From Sphaerochaeta sp. (lineage in GTDB: Bacteria > Spirochaetota > Spirochaetia > Sphaerochaetales > Sphaerochaetaceae), in contig JAEINL010000019.1 of NCBI GenBank assembly GCA_016342655.1, positions 1 through 51,215 on the forward strand: DNA of 51,215 nt. The letters are read 5' to 3'. Position numbers and translations under genes: made by a program. How positions within the stretch are numbered: position 1 is the first letter of the stretch; the number at the start of each line of letters is the position of its first letter. Positions 1 through 7,972 of the stretch are shown one piece after another. The notes below the pieces were generated by a model. That model was not told the DNA's origin. It made no database searches and saw only the letters and a list, made by a program, of their open reading frames with translations.

Positions 1-185
1 GGGGATAGAGCTCGAATCGATAGATGATATTATCCAGTCGGAGAGACGTTCAGCACCCTAACGATGAAACGTTACAGATAGATTTGTTATTTTCACCTCT
101 GACCCTAAGTTCATACCATGATATCAGGGTCAGAAGGGCTATCAGCTGAATTCAAGATTCTGTTGAATAGAGGGGAAAAGCAGAA
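1..185. other. Intergenic left edge, no gene seen
   Basis: No convincing reading frame or RNA gene was seen. The only structure noted is an 8-bp inverted repeat, CTGACCCT at 99-106 and AGGGTCAG at 126-133, separated by 19 bases. Its role is unknown. Confidence 0.4.
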
Positions 186-213
186 AGGCCCACAATCCTC
201 GGATTATGGGCCT
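186..213 (-). terminator. Rho-independent terminator after tRNA-Gly
   Basis: AGGCCCA and AATCC on one arm pair with GGATT and TGGGCCT on the other, giving a 13-bp stem with one mismatch and a 2-base loop. Read on the minus strand it starts about 5 bases after the tRNA 3' end and is followed by a T-rich stretch (TTTCTGCTTTT). Confidence 0.8.
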
Positions 214-217
214 AAAG

Positions 218-289
218 AGCGCTAGAAGGGAATCGAACCCTCGTCTCATGCTTGGGAAGCACGAGCACTAACCGTTGTGCTACTAGCGC
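218..289 (-). tRNA. tRNA-Gly (anticodon CCC)
   Basis: Read on the minus strand the 72-base sequence folds into a full cloverleaf. The acceptor arms are GCGCTAG and CTAGCGC with discriminator T, the D stem is GCAC/GTGC, the anticodon stem is CGTGC/GCATG with loop TTCCCAA, and the T stem is GAGGG/CCCTT with loop TTCGATT. The anticodon CCC reads the glycine codon GGG. The 3' CCA is not encoded, so it must be added by CCA transferase. A good promoter lies just upstream and a terminator just downstream, so it is a single-gene transcript. Confidence 0.95.
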
Positions 290-298
290 GTCAAGTGG

Positions 299-327
299 AT
301 AATACCAAAGAAAGGGTAACGTGTAAA
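299..327 (-). promoter_or_regulatory. Sigma70-type promoter of tRNA-Gly
   Basis: On the minus strand TTTACA (322-327) and TATTAT (299-304) are separated by exactly 17 bases. The -10 box ends about 10 bases before the tRNA 5' end. Confidence 0.75.
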
Positions 328-521
328 TAACAAATTGAAATTGGATTGCTCAATTGTTTGCTCCCTGATACCTGTGGTCCAAGTATTGGATTACTAGTAT
401 ACACAGGTGATCAGCGGTACCAAAGGAATGAATTGTTTCAATTCTCGTAAATAATGAAATTGTTATTGTTATACTTTATAAGGTCTTAAAAGATTTTATC
501 GTTTTCAATCTGAAAATTTAT
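328..521. other. A+T-rich intergenic spacer with inverted repeats
   Basis: No gene was seen. ACCTGTG (370-376) is repeated inverted as CACAGGT (402-408), with CCAAgtaTTGG nested between them. A second short repeat, GAATTG/CAATTC, lies near 430-445. The spacer precedes the promoter of the ATPase gene, so these repeats would be upstream sites and not part of its leader. Their role is unknown. Confidence 0.35.
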
Positions 522-550
522 TTGACAACCATCTCCGGCTGGGGTACAGT
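522..550 (+). promoter_or_regulatory. Promoter of the sugar-importer ATPase gene
   Basis: A perfect -35 box TTGACA (522-527) is followed after 17 bases by TACAGT (545-550), a 4/6 match to the -10 consensus. A strong ribosome site GGAGG (571-575) sits 4 bases before the ATG at 580. Confidence 0.6.
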
Positions 551-579
551 TGTCCTAGATAAAATAAATTGGAGGCTTT

Positions 580-1683
580 ATGGCCACAGTACAACTGAAA
601 AACATCTGTAAGGTGTATGACGGAAACGTCAAGGCTGTCGATAATATTAATATCGACATCAAAGATCAGGAATTCGTAGTCTTTGTTGGACCTTCGGGTT
701 GTGGTAAGTCCACAACACTTCGCATGATTGCTGGTCTTGAAGACATCACCAGCGGTGAACTATACATTGACAACAACCTTGTCAACGACGTTCCCCCCAA
801 AGACAGAGACATTGCAATGGTTTTCCAGAACTATGCTCTGTATCCCCACATGACCGTGTATGATAACATGGCATTCGGTCTCAAAATCCGTAAGTTCCCC
901 AAGGAAGAGATTAACCAGCGTGTACGTGAAGCTGCAAAAATCCTTGAAATTGAAGAACTCCTTGAAAGAAAGCCAAAGGCACTTTCCGGTGGACAGAGAC
1001 AGCGTGTTGCTGTAGGTCGTGCCATTGTTCGTAAGCCAAAGGTATTCCTCTTTGACGAACCTCTTTCAAACCTTGACGCAAAGCTTCGTGTTCAGATGCG
1101 TGCTGAGATCTCCTCACTGCACAATCGTCTGAAAGCAACGATGATCTATGTAACTCACGACCAGGTTGAAGCCCTGACCATGGCTGATGTAATTGTTGTC
1201 ATGAGGTTTGGTATCATCCAGCAGATCGGAGGACCTTTGCCGTTGTATAACGAGCCCCAGAACAAGTTTGTTGCTGGATTCATTGGTTCACCACCAATGA
1301 ACTTCCTTGAAACCACAATTGAAGCTGATGGTGCTGATCTCTATGCTAACGAAGGGACTTTCCGCTTGAAGCTGACCGCTGAGCATAAGAAAATGCTCAC
1401 CCCGTATGTTGGAAAGAGCGTAACCTTTGGTATCCGCCCTGAAGATGTAAAGTTTAGCCATTCTGAGAAAGAGGGAGAGACCATCAATGGCCGTGTAAGT
1501 GTTGTAGAGCCTCTCGGTTCTGAGACCCACGTCTATATTGCAACATCCAAGAGCCAGGTAATCGGAAAGATTGACCCCACTGTAGTCCCCAAGGTTGACA
1601 GCAAGATTTACTTGATTCCTGATTTGGCAAAAGCCAAGTTCTTCGACATCGATACTGAACAGGTCATTAAACCTGTAAAGTAA
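580..1683 (+). CDS. ABC sugar-importer ATPase, MalK/UgpC/MsmX family
   Basis: This is the ATP-hydrolysing subunit of a CUT1-type carbohydrate importer, acting on the cytoplasmic face of the inner membrane. The 367-residue length is typical. Walker A GPSGCGKST is at 37-45, the Q-loop glutamine at 83, the signature LSGGQ at 135-139, Walker B VFLFDE at 155-160 and the switch histidine at 193. The C-terminal ~130 residues, starting near FIGSPPMNF, are the regulatory TOBE/OB region of this family. It stands alone: it has its own promoter and terminator and no permease or binding-protein gene beside it. A shared ATPase serving several distant sugar transporters, as MsmX does in Bacillus, is the natural inference. 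The substrate cannot be told from sequence. Confidence 0.93.
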   Translation: MATVQLKNICKVYDGNVKAVDNINIDIKDQEFVVFVGPSGCGKSTTLRMIAGLEDITSGELYIDNNLVNDVPPKDRDIAMVFQNYALYPHMTVYDNMAFGLKIRKFPKEEINQRVREAAKILEIEELLERKPKALSGGQRQRVAVGRAIVRKPKVFLFDEPLSNLDAKLRVQMRAEISSLHNRLKATMIYVTHDQVEALTMADVIVVMRFGIIQQIGGPLPLYNEPQNKFVAGFIGSPPMNFLETTIEADGADLYANEGTFRLKLTAEHKKMLTPYVGKSVTFGIRPEDVKFSHSEKEGETINGRVSVVEPLGSETHVYIATSKSQVIGKIDPTVVPKVDSKIYLIPDLAKAKFFDIDTEQVIKPVK

Positions 1684-1700
1684 TAATTCTGAGACTATCA

Positions 1701-1733
1701 AGAACCGGTCCATTGCTGGACCGGTTCTTTTTT
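1701..1733 (+). terminator. Rho-independent terminator of the ATPase gene
   Basis: AGAACCGGTCC and GGACCGGTTCT form a perfect 11-bp stem with a 6-base loop, followed by a run of T. It begins 17 bases after the stop codon. Confidence 0.92.
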
Positions 1734-1785
1734 GTTGCTTCACACTGAAGTCCCTTTAGTACAAGGGATACTACATATCTATCTT

Positions 1786-1839
1786 GAAAAACACAGCTGT
1801 ATAAATACTATTCCTAGTTCGGAATATATTCATACAGCT
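1786..1839 (-). terminator. Rho-independent terminator of lysC
   Basis: On the minus strand AGCTGTAT and ATACAGCT close an imperfect stem, with TATTCC/GGAATA inside and a 6-base loop. It is followed by GTGTTTTTC. It lies 23 bases after the lysC stop. Confidence 0.7.
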
Positions 1840-1861
1840 TCAAATTTCTTGTTTCTATGTA

Positions 1862-3166
1862 TTAGAACAATGCCCTATAAATGCTCTTCACCGCATCCTG
1901 TGCCTGATTCCCACTCACCCCAATAAGGATGGAAGTATCAGAAGACCCATAGTTGAAGAAATTCAGAGTAATCTTGTCAGTAGCCAAGGCGGTGGTACTC
2001 TTTGCAATGACAGAACTATCCTGCATAACCCCTGATCCTACGATCCCTACGACAGCATGCCCCGATTCAACAGCAACCTCTTCCAAATCGAACTCACTCT
2101 TCAGCCTGCCGCACATGGCGTTGAGCACACTGTCACTTGCCTGTGAACTCTCAAAGAACCATACGATGCTATCAATTCCAAACAAGGAAAAAGAGGGTCG
2201 TACGCCAAAAATATGGAGCATGGTAAGAAGAGCATGCCGTATACCAGTTCGCTTGAACAGCATGAGCTTTCTTAGGGAAAGACGGCTTAATCCACCCTTG
2301 GCAGAAACACCCACCAGTGTATGGTCCCCGATCTCTCGTGTAGGGAGTATCATTGTTCCAGCATCCTGGGGGGCATTGGTATTCTTCACATTGATAGGTA
2401 TTCCCGAAGCAAGGATGGGTGCAATGGCTTCCTCATGGAATACACCGGCCCCAACACCTGCAAGCTCCCTTACTTCACGATATGTCATTTCCTTGATGAC
2501 CTTCGCATCGGGGATAAGCCGTGGGTCAACTGAAAACACGCCCGACACGTCGGTCCAGTTTTCATAGGTCTCTGCGTGGGATGCACTGGAAAGTATGGCC
2601 CCGGTAATGTCTGATCCCCCACGGCTAAAGGTTTTCACCTTCCCTTCGGGGTCGCAGCCATAAAACCCAGGAACAATATATTTCACCTTGGGCTTGAGTG
2701 CCTTCTTGATATTGTCCCAAGTCTGGGGGTTAACAGTCCCGTCATGATTGATGACAATAAGGGGATCGGTATCCAAAAATTCCCAGCCAAAGAAGGCCGC
2801 GACCATCCTGGCAGCAAGATACTCGCCCCTGCTTGCCGCATACTCAGCGCCATGGCCGGCATCTATCATCTGACGCACCTCTTCCAATACAGGAAGGAAG
2901 GGTTTTACCTGCATTCCCAGATCAGATAGTATGGTGGTGTACCTGAGGGATACCTTCTTGAACAGGTCCTTACAAGAGAGTCCCTGCTGGACCATAGCAT
3001 TACATGCATAGAGCATGTCAGTGACCTTCTCGTCATCCTTGGAACGCTTGCCAGGGGCAGAGACTATGACTATCTGTCGTCTGGGATCAGAATCGACAAT
3101 CTGCTTGACCTTCCGAATCTGCTGGGCTTCAGCTACAGAGCTTCCACCAAATTTACACACTATCAT
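1862..3166 (-). CDS. lysC: Aspartate kinase
   Basis: It phosphorylates aspartate, the first step of the lysine, threonine, methionine and diaminopimelate pathway. The kinase motif KFGGSS is at residues 4-9. Two C-terminal ACT-type regulatory domains are suggested by the segment after the catalytic domain (for example VGVSAKGGLSRLSL and VGIVGSGVMQDSS). I place the start at ATG 3166, giving 434 residues. It has a strong GGGAGG site 8 bases upstream, whereas the longer frame beginning at 3283 would run back through the promoter into a repeat element. It is monofunctional, with no homoserine dehydrogenase domain. It has its own promoter and terminator, and no lysine-riboswitch-like leader was recognised. 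Confidence 0.93.
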   Translation of the reverse strand: MIVCKFGGSSVAEAQQIRKVKQIVDSDPRRQIVIVSAPGKRSKDDEKVTDMLYACNAMVQQGLSCKDLFKKVSLRYTTILSDLGMQVKPFLPVLEEVRQMIDAGHGAEYAASRGEYLAARMVAAFFGWEFLDTDPLIVINHDGTVNPQTWDNIKKALKPKVKYIVPGFYGCDPEGKVKTFSRGGSDITGAILSSASHAETYENWTDVSGVFSVDPRLIPDAKVIKEMTYREVRELAGVGAGVFHEEAIAPILASGIPINVKNTNAPQDAGTMILPTREIGDHTLVGVSAKGGLSRLSLRKLMLFKRTGIRHALLTMLHIFGVRPSFSLFGIDSIVWFFESSQASDSVLNAMCGRLKSEFDLEEVAVESGHAVVGIVGSGVMQDSSVIAKSTTALATDKITLNFFNYGSSDTSILIGVSGNQAQDAVKSIYRALF

Positions 3167-3205
3167 GGGGAATACCTCCCGATATTTTTCTTTACGATTT
3201 TCCCT

Positions 3206-3234
3206 ATTGTATTGAACGGCCACCAGTTGTGCAA
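3206..3234 (-). promoter_or_regulatory. Promoter of lysC
   Basis: On the minus strand TTGCAC (3229-3234) and TACAAT (3206-3211) are separated by 17 bases, about 40 bases before the chosen start. The hairpin element begins only 38 bases further upstream. Confidence 0.65.
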
Positions 3235-3271
3235 GAGAACAGAATTTAATGCCCAAAGCCGTATTTGGAAT

Positions 3272-3471
3272 GAAAGGTATCAATACCCCAGGGCAAGCCC
3301 TGGAAAGAGGAGGCGTTGCCTCCTTTTCCGCCCCAAGGGGCTCACGTATCTCACCTTGCTTTCCCGGCCAAACACACCACGCTGATCTAACTATTTTTGG
3401 GACCTATAACCTTGTAGGGGATGGGAACAGTGTTCCCATTCTCTACAGGGTGAAAAACAGACCTTGCAAGG
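3272..3471 (+). mobile_element. Multi-hairpin repeat element, copy 1 (right limit uncertain)
   Basis: The first 99 bases (3272-3370) are nearly identical to 5684-5780. They carry the same chain of short hairpins: GGTATcaATACC, CCAGGGCaaGCCCTGG, GGAGGCgttGCCTCC and CCCCaaGGGG. Both copies directly follow GGAAT. The remainder differs from copy 2. It holds a 20-bp near-perfect hairpin (arms 3410-3429 and 3431-3450 around a single G) and a perfect palindrome ACCTTGCAAGGT around 3460-3471. No protein is encoded, so it must be mobilised in trans if it moves. It sits between the lysC promoter and the MATE gene. Confidence 0.6.
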
Positions 3472-3614
3472 TAATATTCCTCAAATCCAATACTTAAGCG
3501 TACAAATCTACCCAAGTTTCCTGGTACCTTCTGTGGATGTCAAGACTACCTTTACATTACCTGACACCTATGATACTACTAGCTATCCGAAACTCTTCGG
3601 CATAAGGAATTTTT

Positions 3615-4994
3615 GTGCACCCAATTCAAGAGAACAAGATGGGCATCAAGCCCATACCTTCGTTAGTACTATCCATGTCTTTTCCCATCATGATCAGCAT
3701 GATGGTCCAAGCCCTCTACAATATCGTCGACAGTATTTTTTTGGCACAATATAGCGAGGTAGCCCTTACAGCCGTGTCCCTAGCCTTTCCCATGCAGAAC
3801 CTACTCATTGCAGTGGCAGTTGGAACATCCTTGGGAGTGAACTCCCTGCTGGCAAGAAAACTGGGTGCCAAGGACTATGTGGGAGCTGAAAAGGCGGCAA
3901 ACAATGGTCTGACACTCTCCTTCTTCAGCTGGATACTCTTTGCCATTCTAGGGCTCTTCTTCTCCAAGACCTTCTTCGGGTTCTTCACTGATGATGCAAA
4001 TCTCCTACAGATGGGTACCCAGTACGTAACCATTTGCTTCTTCTTCTCTTTCGCCATCTTTGTAGACATCACGTGCGAGCGCATCCTTCAGGCCACAGGG
4101 GACACCATCCACCCCATGATCATCCAGAGCACAGGTGCCATCATAAACATCATACTCGACCCCATCCTCATTTTCGGGCTCTTTGGTTTTCCATCCATGG
4201 GTGTTTTGGGGGCGGCCATTGCCACCGTCATTGGCCAGCATGTGGCATCCCTGCTTGCCATCTACTATGTGCGCAAGAACAAGGAAGTGAAGATCAGGGC
4301 AAAGTACTTCAAACTTGAAAAGCGTACCGTCATTGACATCTACGCCGTTGGCCTTCCTTCGATCATCATGCAGGCCATTGGCACAATTATGACAACCAGC
4401 CTCAACAAGCTGCTCATTTCCTTCGGGACAGCAGCGGTCTCAGTCTTTGGTGTCTACTTCAGGTTGCAGTCCTTGGTCTTCATGCCCATCTTCGGTCTGA
4501 ACAGTGGAATGATCCCAGTCCTGGGGTTCAACTACGGGGCAAAGAATCCCAAGAGAATGATGGAGACCATCAAGGTGGGACTGATCGTATCGCTGCTGAT
4601 TATGACAACAGGCTTCGCCATATTCAGGTTCTTACCAGGGACTCTTCTTTCCTGGTTCAACGCCTCAGATGAGATGATGGCAATCGGGAAAATAGCCCTG
4701 CCCAGGATAAGCCTCTGCTACATCAGCGCTGGCATCTGCATAGCCTTAGGGGCTCTCTTCCAAGCTGTAGGGGACGGATACATCAGCATACTGATCTCCA
4801 TCACCCGTCAGCTCGTATTCCTGCTTCCTGTAGCATACCTCTTGGGACATTTTTTCGGACTCGATGCCGTCTGGTATGCCTTCATCATAGCTGAAAGCTC
4901 TGCACTGGGCCTCTCACTCTTCTTCTTTTTCAGGGTATACAAGAAGCGGATACAGCCTCTCTATGCTACAAGCCAAGTGTACTTTAGTGATTAG
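3615..4994 (+). CDS. MATE-family multidrug/cation efflux transporter
   Basis: This is an inner-membrane antiporter of the MATE (NorM/DinF) family, expected to expel drugs or organic cations using H+ or Na+. The 459 residues form about twelve hydrophobic segments. The first is preceded by the typical opening PSLVLSMSFPIMISMMVQA, and the matching half-repeat begins near FPSIIMQAIGTIMTTSLNK. The start is a GTG at 3615, with AAGGA 6-7 bases upstream; an in-frame ATG at 3639 is the alternative. The last ~210 bases and the following 70 are repeated almost exactly at 7595-7873. The true chromosomal 3' end could therefore be either copy. Confidence 0.9.
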   Translation: MHPIQENKMGIKPIPSLVLSMSFPIMISMMVQALYNIVDSIFLAQYSEVALTAVSLAFPMQNLLIAVAVGTSLGVNSLLARKLGAKDYVGAEKAANNGLTLSFFSWILFAILGLFFSKTFFGFFTDDANLLQMGTQYVTICFFFSFAIFVDITCERILQATGDTIHPMIIQSTGAIINIILDPILIFGLFGFPSMGVLGAAIATVIGQHVASLLAIYYVRKNKEVKIRAKYFKLEKRTVIDIYAVGLPSIIMQAIGTIMTTSLNKLLISFGTAAVSVFGVYFRLQSLVFMPIFGLNSGMIPVLGFNYGAKNPKRMMETIKVGLIVSLLIMTTGFAIFRFLPGTLLSWFNASDEMMAIGKIALPRISLCYISAGICIALGALFQAVGDGYISILISITRQLVFLLPVAYLLGHFFGLDAVWYAFIIAESSALGLSLFFFFRVYKKRIQPLYATSQVYFSD

Positions 4995-5065
4995 GATATT
5001 TTCCTTCCCTGTAGCTCAGACAGAAACCAAGGGGGGGGGGTGAAGGAGAAAGGCTGTGAGAATAG
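4786..5065 (+). repeat. 280-bp direct repeat, left copy (MATE 3' end)
   Basis: It matches 7595-7873 with about ten substitutions and one base difference in a G run (10 versus 9 G). The repeat covers the last 69 or so codons of the MATE gene and 71 bases after its stop. Together with the right copy it brackets the rloAB cassette. Confidence 0.95.
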
Positions 5066-5321
5066 GCATAACTACTCAGTAGAAGCAAATGTATAAAGAC
5101 TCTGAATCACAACAGGGGGGAAATGCTACATATTTTTCCCACCCTCTTCTAAAACCCTATATATAGCTTTGAGTCTAAATTCCAATGACTTTGCTCGAGG
5201 GCCTCCATAGGTGACAATACATCTAACTTTTGGGAGGCTCATCATACTAGGGAACAGGCTTGAGGTAACACACAGGGATTCAGTTGCCTAAGGATTTTCA
5301 AAGGTTGAGTGATAAAAACTG
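5066..5321. other. Spacer inside the bracketed cassette
   Basis: No gene was seen in these 256 bases. It starts exactly where the left direct repeat ends. Near its right end AAGGTTGA and TCAACCTT (around 5300-5340) could form a weak stem that overlaps the end of rloB and might act as its terminator. Confidence 0.35.
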
Positions 5322-6123
5322 TCATAAGCTTTCAACCTTCTTTAAGATCTCTTCAACCAGTGCATACACGGTAGTCACTGAATATTGAGATGTAGGAGAT
5401 AGTTTTTGTAGGCTCTGGTATGAAGATTTGCATTTCTGTTTACTTCTTTGTATTGCCTTTATCTCATTTCCATACATCTTCAACTTCAAATAGATAGATT
5501 TGTCTGCTTTGTCATATTCTTGCTTTGTAATACGTTTGAAGGCGTGTCCAAATTTTTCACAGCTTTGGACTGAAGTCTCAGAAAAGGGAGGATCCTCAAG
5601 ATATGCATGGAGCCAGATTTCGAAACAGGGGTTTGACCATCCTGCATGAATTTCTTTTTGTTTTGCCTCTTCGATGATGGAATGAAAGGTATCAATACCC
5701 CAGGGCAAGCCCTGGGCCCAGGAGGCGTTGCCTCCTTTTCCGCCCCAAGGGGCGGGGTATCTCACCTTGCTTTCCCGCCACTCGCTCGGTAATGGAAGCA
5801 TGCTTCCGCTACTCTCGCTTCGTTGGGGAATCAAAGTTGCTAACCTGGTCACGATCAAACACAATCCATGGAATTCTGTAATGCGGGTCTTTATCCAGTT
5901 CTTCAACACATCGTGACACCAAATTTTTGGTTTCAACTTTTGGTATTACTTTAATAACCAAATGATTCTGTACTTCTCTTGGCAGAGAATCACGAAACCC
6001 TGTGAAATAGTTCTCTTCTGTTTCTTTAGTATCAGTTAGTATAAGATAGTATCCAAGTTCTGGAATTCGGAAGGCTCGCATATTTCGAGACTTCCGTTTT
6101 CCCTCATGATTTTTCCTACTCAT
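5322..6123 (-). pseudogene. rloB: RloB-family protein, split by a 148-bp insertion
   Basis: RloB-family proteins pair with an RloA ATPase in restriction-linked and abortive-infection-like loci (compare AbiLii). The N-terminal part starts at ATG 6123, overlaps the rloA stop by 8 bases, and runs to FDRDQVSNFDS. The frame is then lost inside the hairpin element at 5684-5831. The C-terminal part resumes with IIEEAKQKEIHAGWSNPCF, EIWLHAYLEDPP and on to the stop at 5322. Joining the two flanks at the shared GGAAT gives an uninterrupted frame of 217 codons plus stop, the expected family size. As it stands, translation frameshifts at the element. It is probably inactive unless the element is removed or bypassed. 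Confidence 0.85.
5684..5831 (+). mobile_element. Multi-hairpin repeat element, copy 2, inserted in rloB
   Basis: This 148-bp non-coding element is flanked by GGAAT (5679-5683 on the left; 5827-5831 at its right end). Its limits are set independently by the rloB reading frame. It contains consecutive hairpins at 5688-5699, 5700-5715, 5721-5735 and 5741-5754, and a perfect palindrome GGAAGCATGCTTCC at 5794-5807. The first 97 bases match copy 1 (3272-3370). The target-specific left junction and chained hairpins recall non-autonomous IS200/IS605-type or HEARO-like elements, but I cannot assign a family. A 5-bp target duplication is the other reading of the GGAAT copies. Confidence 0.85.
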
Positions 6124-7420
6124 ACAGCTGCTCACCCTCTGCAGCAGAATCATCTGGGAATAAAATTTGCATGGTACTTACTGAGGGGATTGCCCCATAT
6201 TTCCCGAGAAGATAATTCTTTTCATAGTGCTCATCCTTCCGGATCTTCGTTCCCTCTTCAGGCTTGAAGTCTGCTAGAGAATAGAGCGAACTTTCTCCTT
6301 TTGAATTTTTCCCAGTGAACCAGATCTCATCACGTCGAAGACTCTTATTTGCAAGATGCCACGTGTCATGTGTAGTGAATAGAAGTTGAGCATGATTAGG
6401 ATTTGTTCTTGGATCAGAGAACAATCTGATTAGATTACGTACAAGCAATGGATGTAACCGAGAATTTAGCTCATCTACAAAAAGAACAGTCCCATGTTCC
6501 AAAACATTCATCAGCACAGGGTAGAGGGAAAACATTTTTATCGTACCTGAACTCTCATAATGCAACCCTATCCCAATTAAGTCTTCACTATCAATTGCCT
6601 GGTGCAAAGATTCAATATAGATTCGTTTGGGTGCGTCTTCATCTTCTGAAGGAAGTTCTTCTATCTTGAATCCTTTTATCGTTTCATCAAAAGAAGCAAA
6701 AAACGTAATGACTCTGTCTTGAATTTCCTTTTCTTTAAAGTTGTTAGGGAGACGGTTGCAGAGGAAATAATTCTCGCTCGGGTCGCCATAATCAATGGTT
6801 TCGCACTGATAGAACCACTGAACAATTGCCTGGCAGGTATGTACCTTCAGTTTGTTCCCCAAAGAAATAACCAATACCTCAGGTTCAAGCGCCGTGAGCA
6901 AGTTGTTTGTATCTGCCTTCGAGAGTCCTGAAAAATCATTTTCCTGTTCATTCCGACTTCTGAAGAATACATTTTTACTTTTTCTGGCTGTCTTTGCTTT
7001 CTCATTCAGCCACTCTTCAACTATTCCCTTTTCATCAATGGAAAAACCATAGTTGGAAGTCTTCAAGGTAAGAGGATCAAGGAGATAGACTTCAAAGGAT
7101 GCAGGTTTATTGTTCTGCTTTGTCCATGCAAAACGAGGAGGTTGGGGGAAATTTGATGATTCGTCTGTAGCTTTTACCGTCTCAGTGGCACCCCCATACT
7201 GAAAGGACCGTACTACCAGATGTTTCATATAGGAGAAAGCTTTATACACATTGGATTTTCCACTTGCATTAGCGCCAAAGATAGCACTGATTGGAAGTAC
7301 TTTCTCATTAGCTAGCTGTACTACGTGGTGAGAAAGTTCAGAAATTCCGGTAGCCGAAAGATCAAGGGATGCTTCATCGTGAAAGGATTTATAATTGGAA
7401 AAATTGAACTGCAGTAACAT
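6116..7420 (-). CDS. rloA: RloA-type AAA-family ATPase (putative defence)
   Basis: This is a 434-residue ABC/SMC-like ATPase of the RloA/AbiLi kind, which is found in anti-phage and restriction-linked islands with RloB. The N-terminus reads LQFNFSNYKSFHDEASLDL, typical of the AAA_15/AAA_21 group. Walker A GANASGKS is at 49-56, Walker B LFVDELNSRLHP near 313-324 and a switch THD with histidine near 351. The start at 7420 has AGGAG about 7 bases upstream. The frame overlaps rloB by 8 bases, suggesting translational coupling. The gene and its upstream region are visibly richer in A+T than neighbouring genes, consistent with horizontal gain. Its own frame is intact although its partner is broken. 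Confidence 0.85.
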   Translation of the reverse strand: MLLQFNFSNYKSFHDEASLDLSATGISELSHHVVQLANEKVLPISAIFGANASGKSNVYKAFSYMKHLVVRSFQYGGATETVKATDESSNFPQPPRFAWTKQNNKPASFEVYLLDPLTLKTSNYGFSIDEKGIVEEWLNEKAKTARKSKNVFFRSRNEQENDFSGLSKADTNNLLTALEPEVLVISLGNKLKVHTCQAIVQWFYQCETIDYGDPSENYFLCNRLPNNFKEKEIQDRVITFFASFDETIKGFKIEELPSEDEDAPKRIYIESLHQAIDSEDLIGIGLHYESSGTIKMFSLYPVLMNVLEHGTVLFVDELNSRLHPLLVRNLIRLFSDPRTNPNHAQLLFTTHDTWHLANKSLRRDEIWFTGKNSKGESSLYSLADFKPEEGTKIRKDEHYEKNYLLGKYGAIPSVSTMQILFPDDSAAEGEQLYE

Positions 7421-7594
7421 GGATATCTCCTTGTATCTGTACTATGCACCAAATTGATAGAAAAATCAACATAATTTTGTGATAATTTCTCAATTATATG
7501 TATTTTTTTATGAATATATACTGAAATTAGAAGTAATACTATGAATTTATCACAGATATACGTCTTACCGGATTCTTTTATATTGAATATCTCT
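7421..7594 (-). promoter_or_regulatory. A+T-rich upstream region of rloA
   Basis: The stretch is strikingly A+T-rich compared with the rest of the window. A weak promoter TTGATT-17-CATAGT lies just before the rloA ribosome site on the minus strand. The region ends where the right direct repeat begins. Confidence 0.35.
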
Positions 7595-7873
7595 GCATGC
7601 TGATATCCATCACCCGTCAGCTCGTATTCCTGCTTCCTGTAGCATACCTCTTGGGACATTTTTTCACCCTCGATGCCGTCTGGTATGCCTTCATCATAGC
7701 TGAAAGCTCTGCGCTCGCCCTCTCACTCTTCTTCTTTTTCAGGGTATACAAGAAGCGGATACAGCCTCTCTATGCTACAAGCCAAGTGTCCTTTAGTGAT
7801 TAGGATATTTTCCTTCCCTGTAGCTCAGACAGAAACCAAGGGGGGGGGTGAAGGAGAAAGGTTGTGAGAATAG
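7595..7873 (+). pseudogene. Right copy of the 280-bp repeat: orphan MATE C-terminus
   Basis: This repeats 4786-5065 at about 96% identity. It contains an open frame of 68 codons (7597-7803) that reproduces the C-terminal end of the MATE transporter with a few changes (GHFFTLD for GHFFGLD, SALALS for SALGLS) and the same stop. It has no ribosome site or upstream part, so it is a gene fragment. It marks the right edge of the rloAB cassette. Confidence 0.93.
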
Positions 7874-7892
7874 TCTACTACGGGCAACAGAC

Positions 7893-7937
7893 AACACACC
7901 CCCCGAAAGCTCCTTGCAGCTATCAGGGGGTGTGTTT
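7893..7937. terminator. Hairpin between the MATE fragment and guaA
   Basis: AACACACCCCC and GGGGGTGTGTTT form an 11-bp stem with a loop of about 21 bases. It lies 36 bases after the guaA stop (minus strand), and could stop transcription from either side. The T runs are poor. Confidence 0.5.
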
Positions 7938-7972
7938 ACCATGCTTGTATCTTGGGTATCCTTACAGTTCCC

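Noticed and set aside
3166-3283. Longer N-terminus for aspartate kinase
   Set aside because: The extension runs over a good promoter into the repeat element, whereas ATG 3166 has a strong ribosome site and matches the family start.
5031-5040. Run of ten G as a possible phase-variation tract
   Set aside because: It lies after the MATE stop codon, so slippage cannot switch a gene; it only distinguishes the two direct repeats.
5066-7594. Integrase or transposase mobilising the rloAB cassette
   Set aside because: No such gene is present between or next to the direct repeats.
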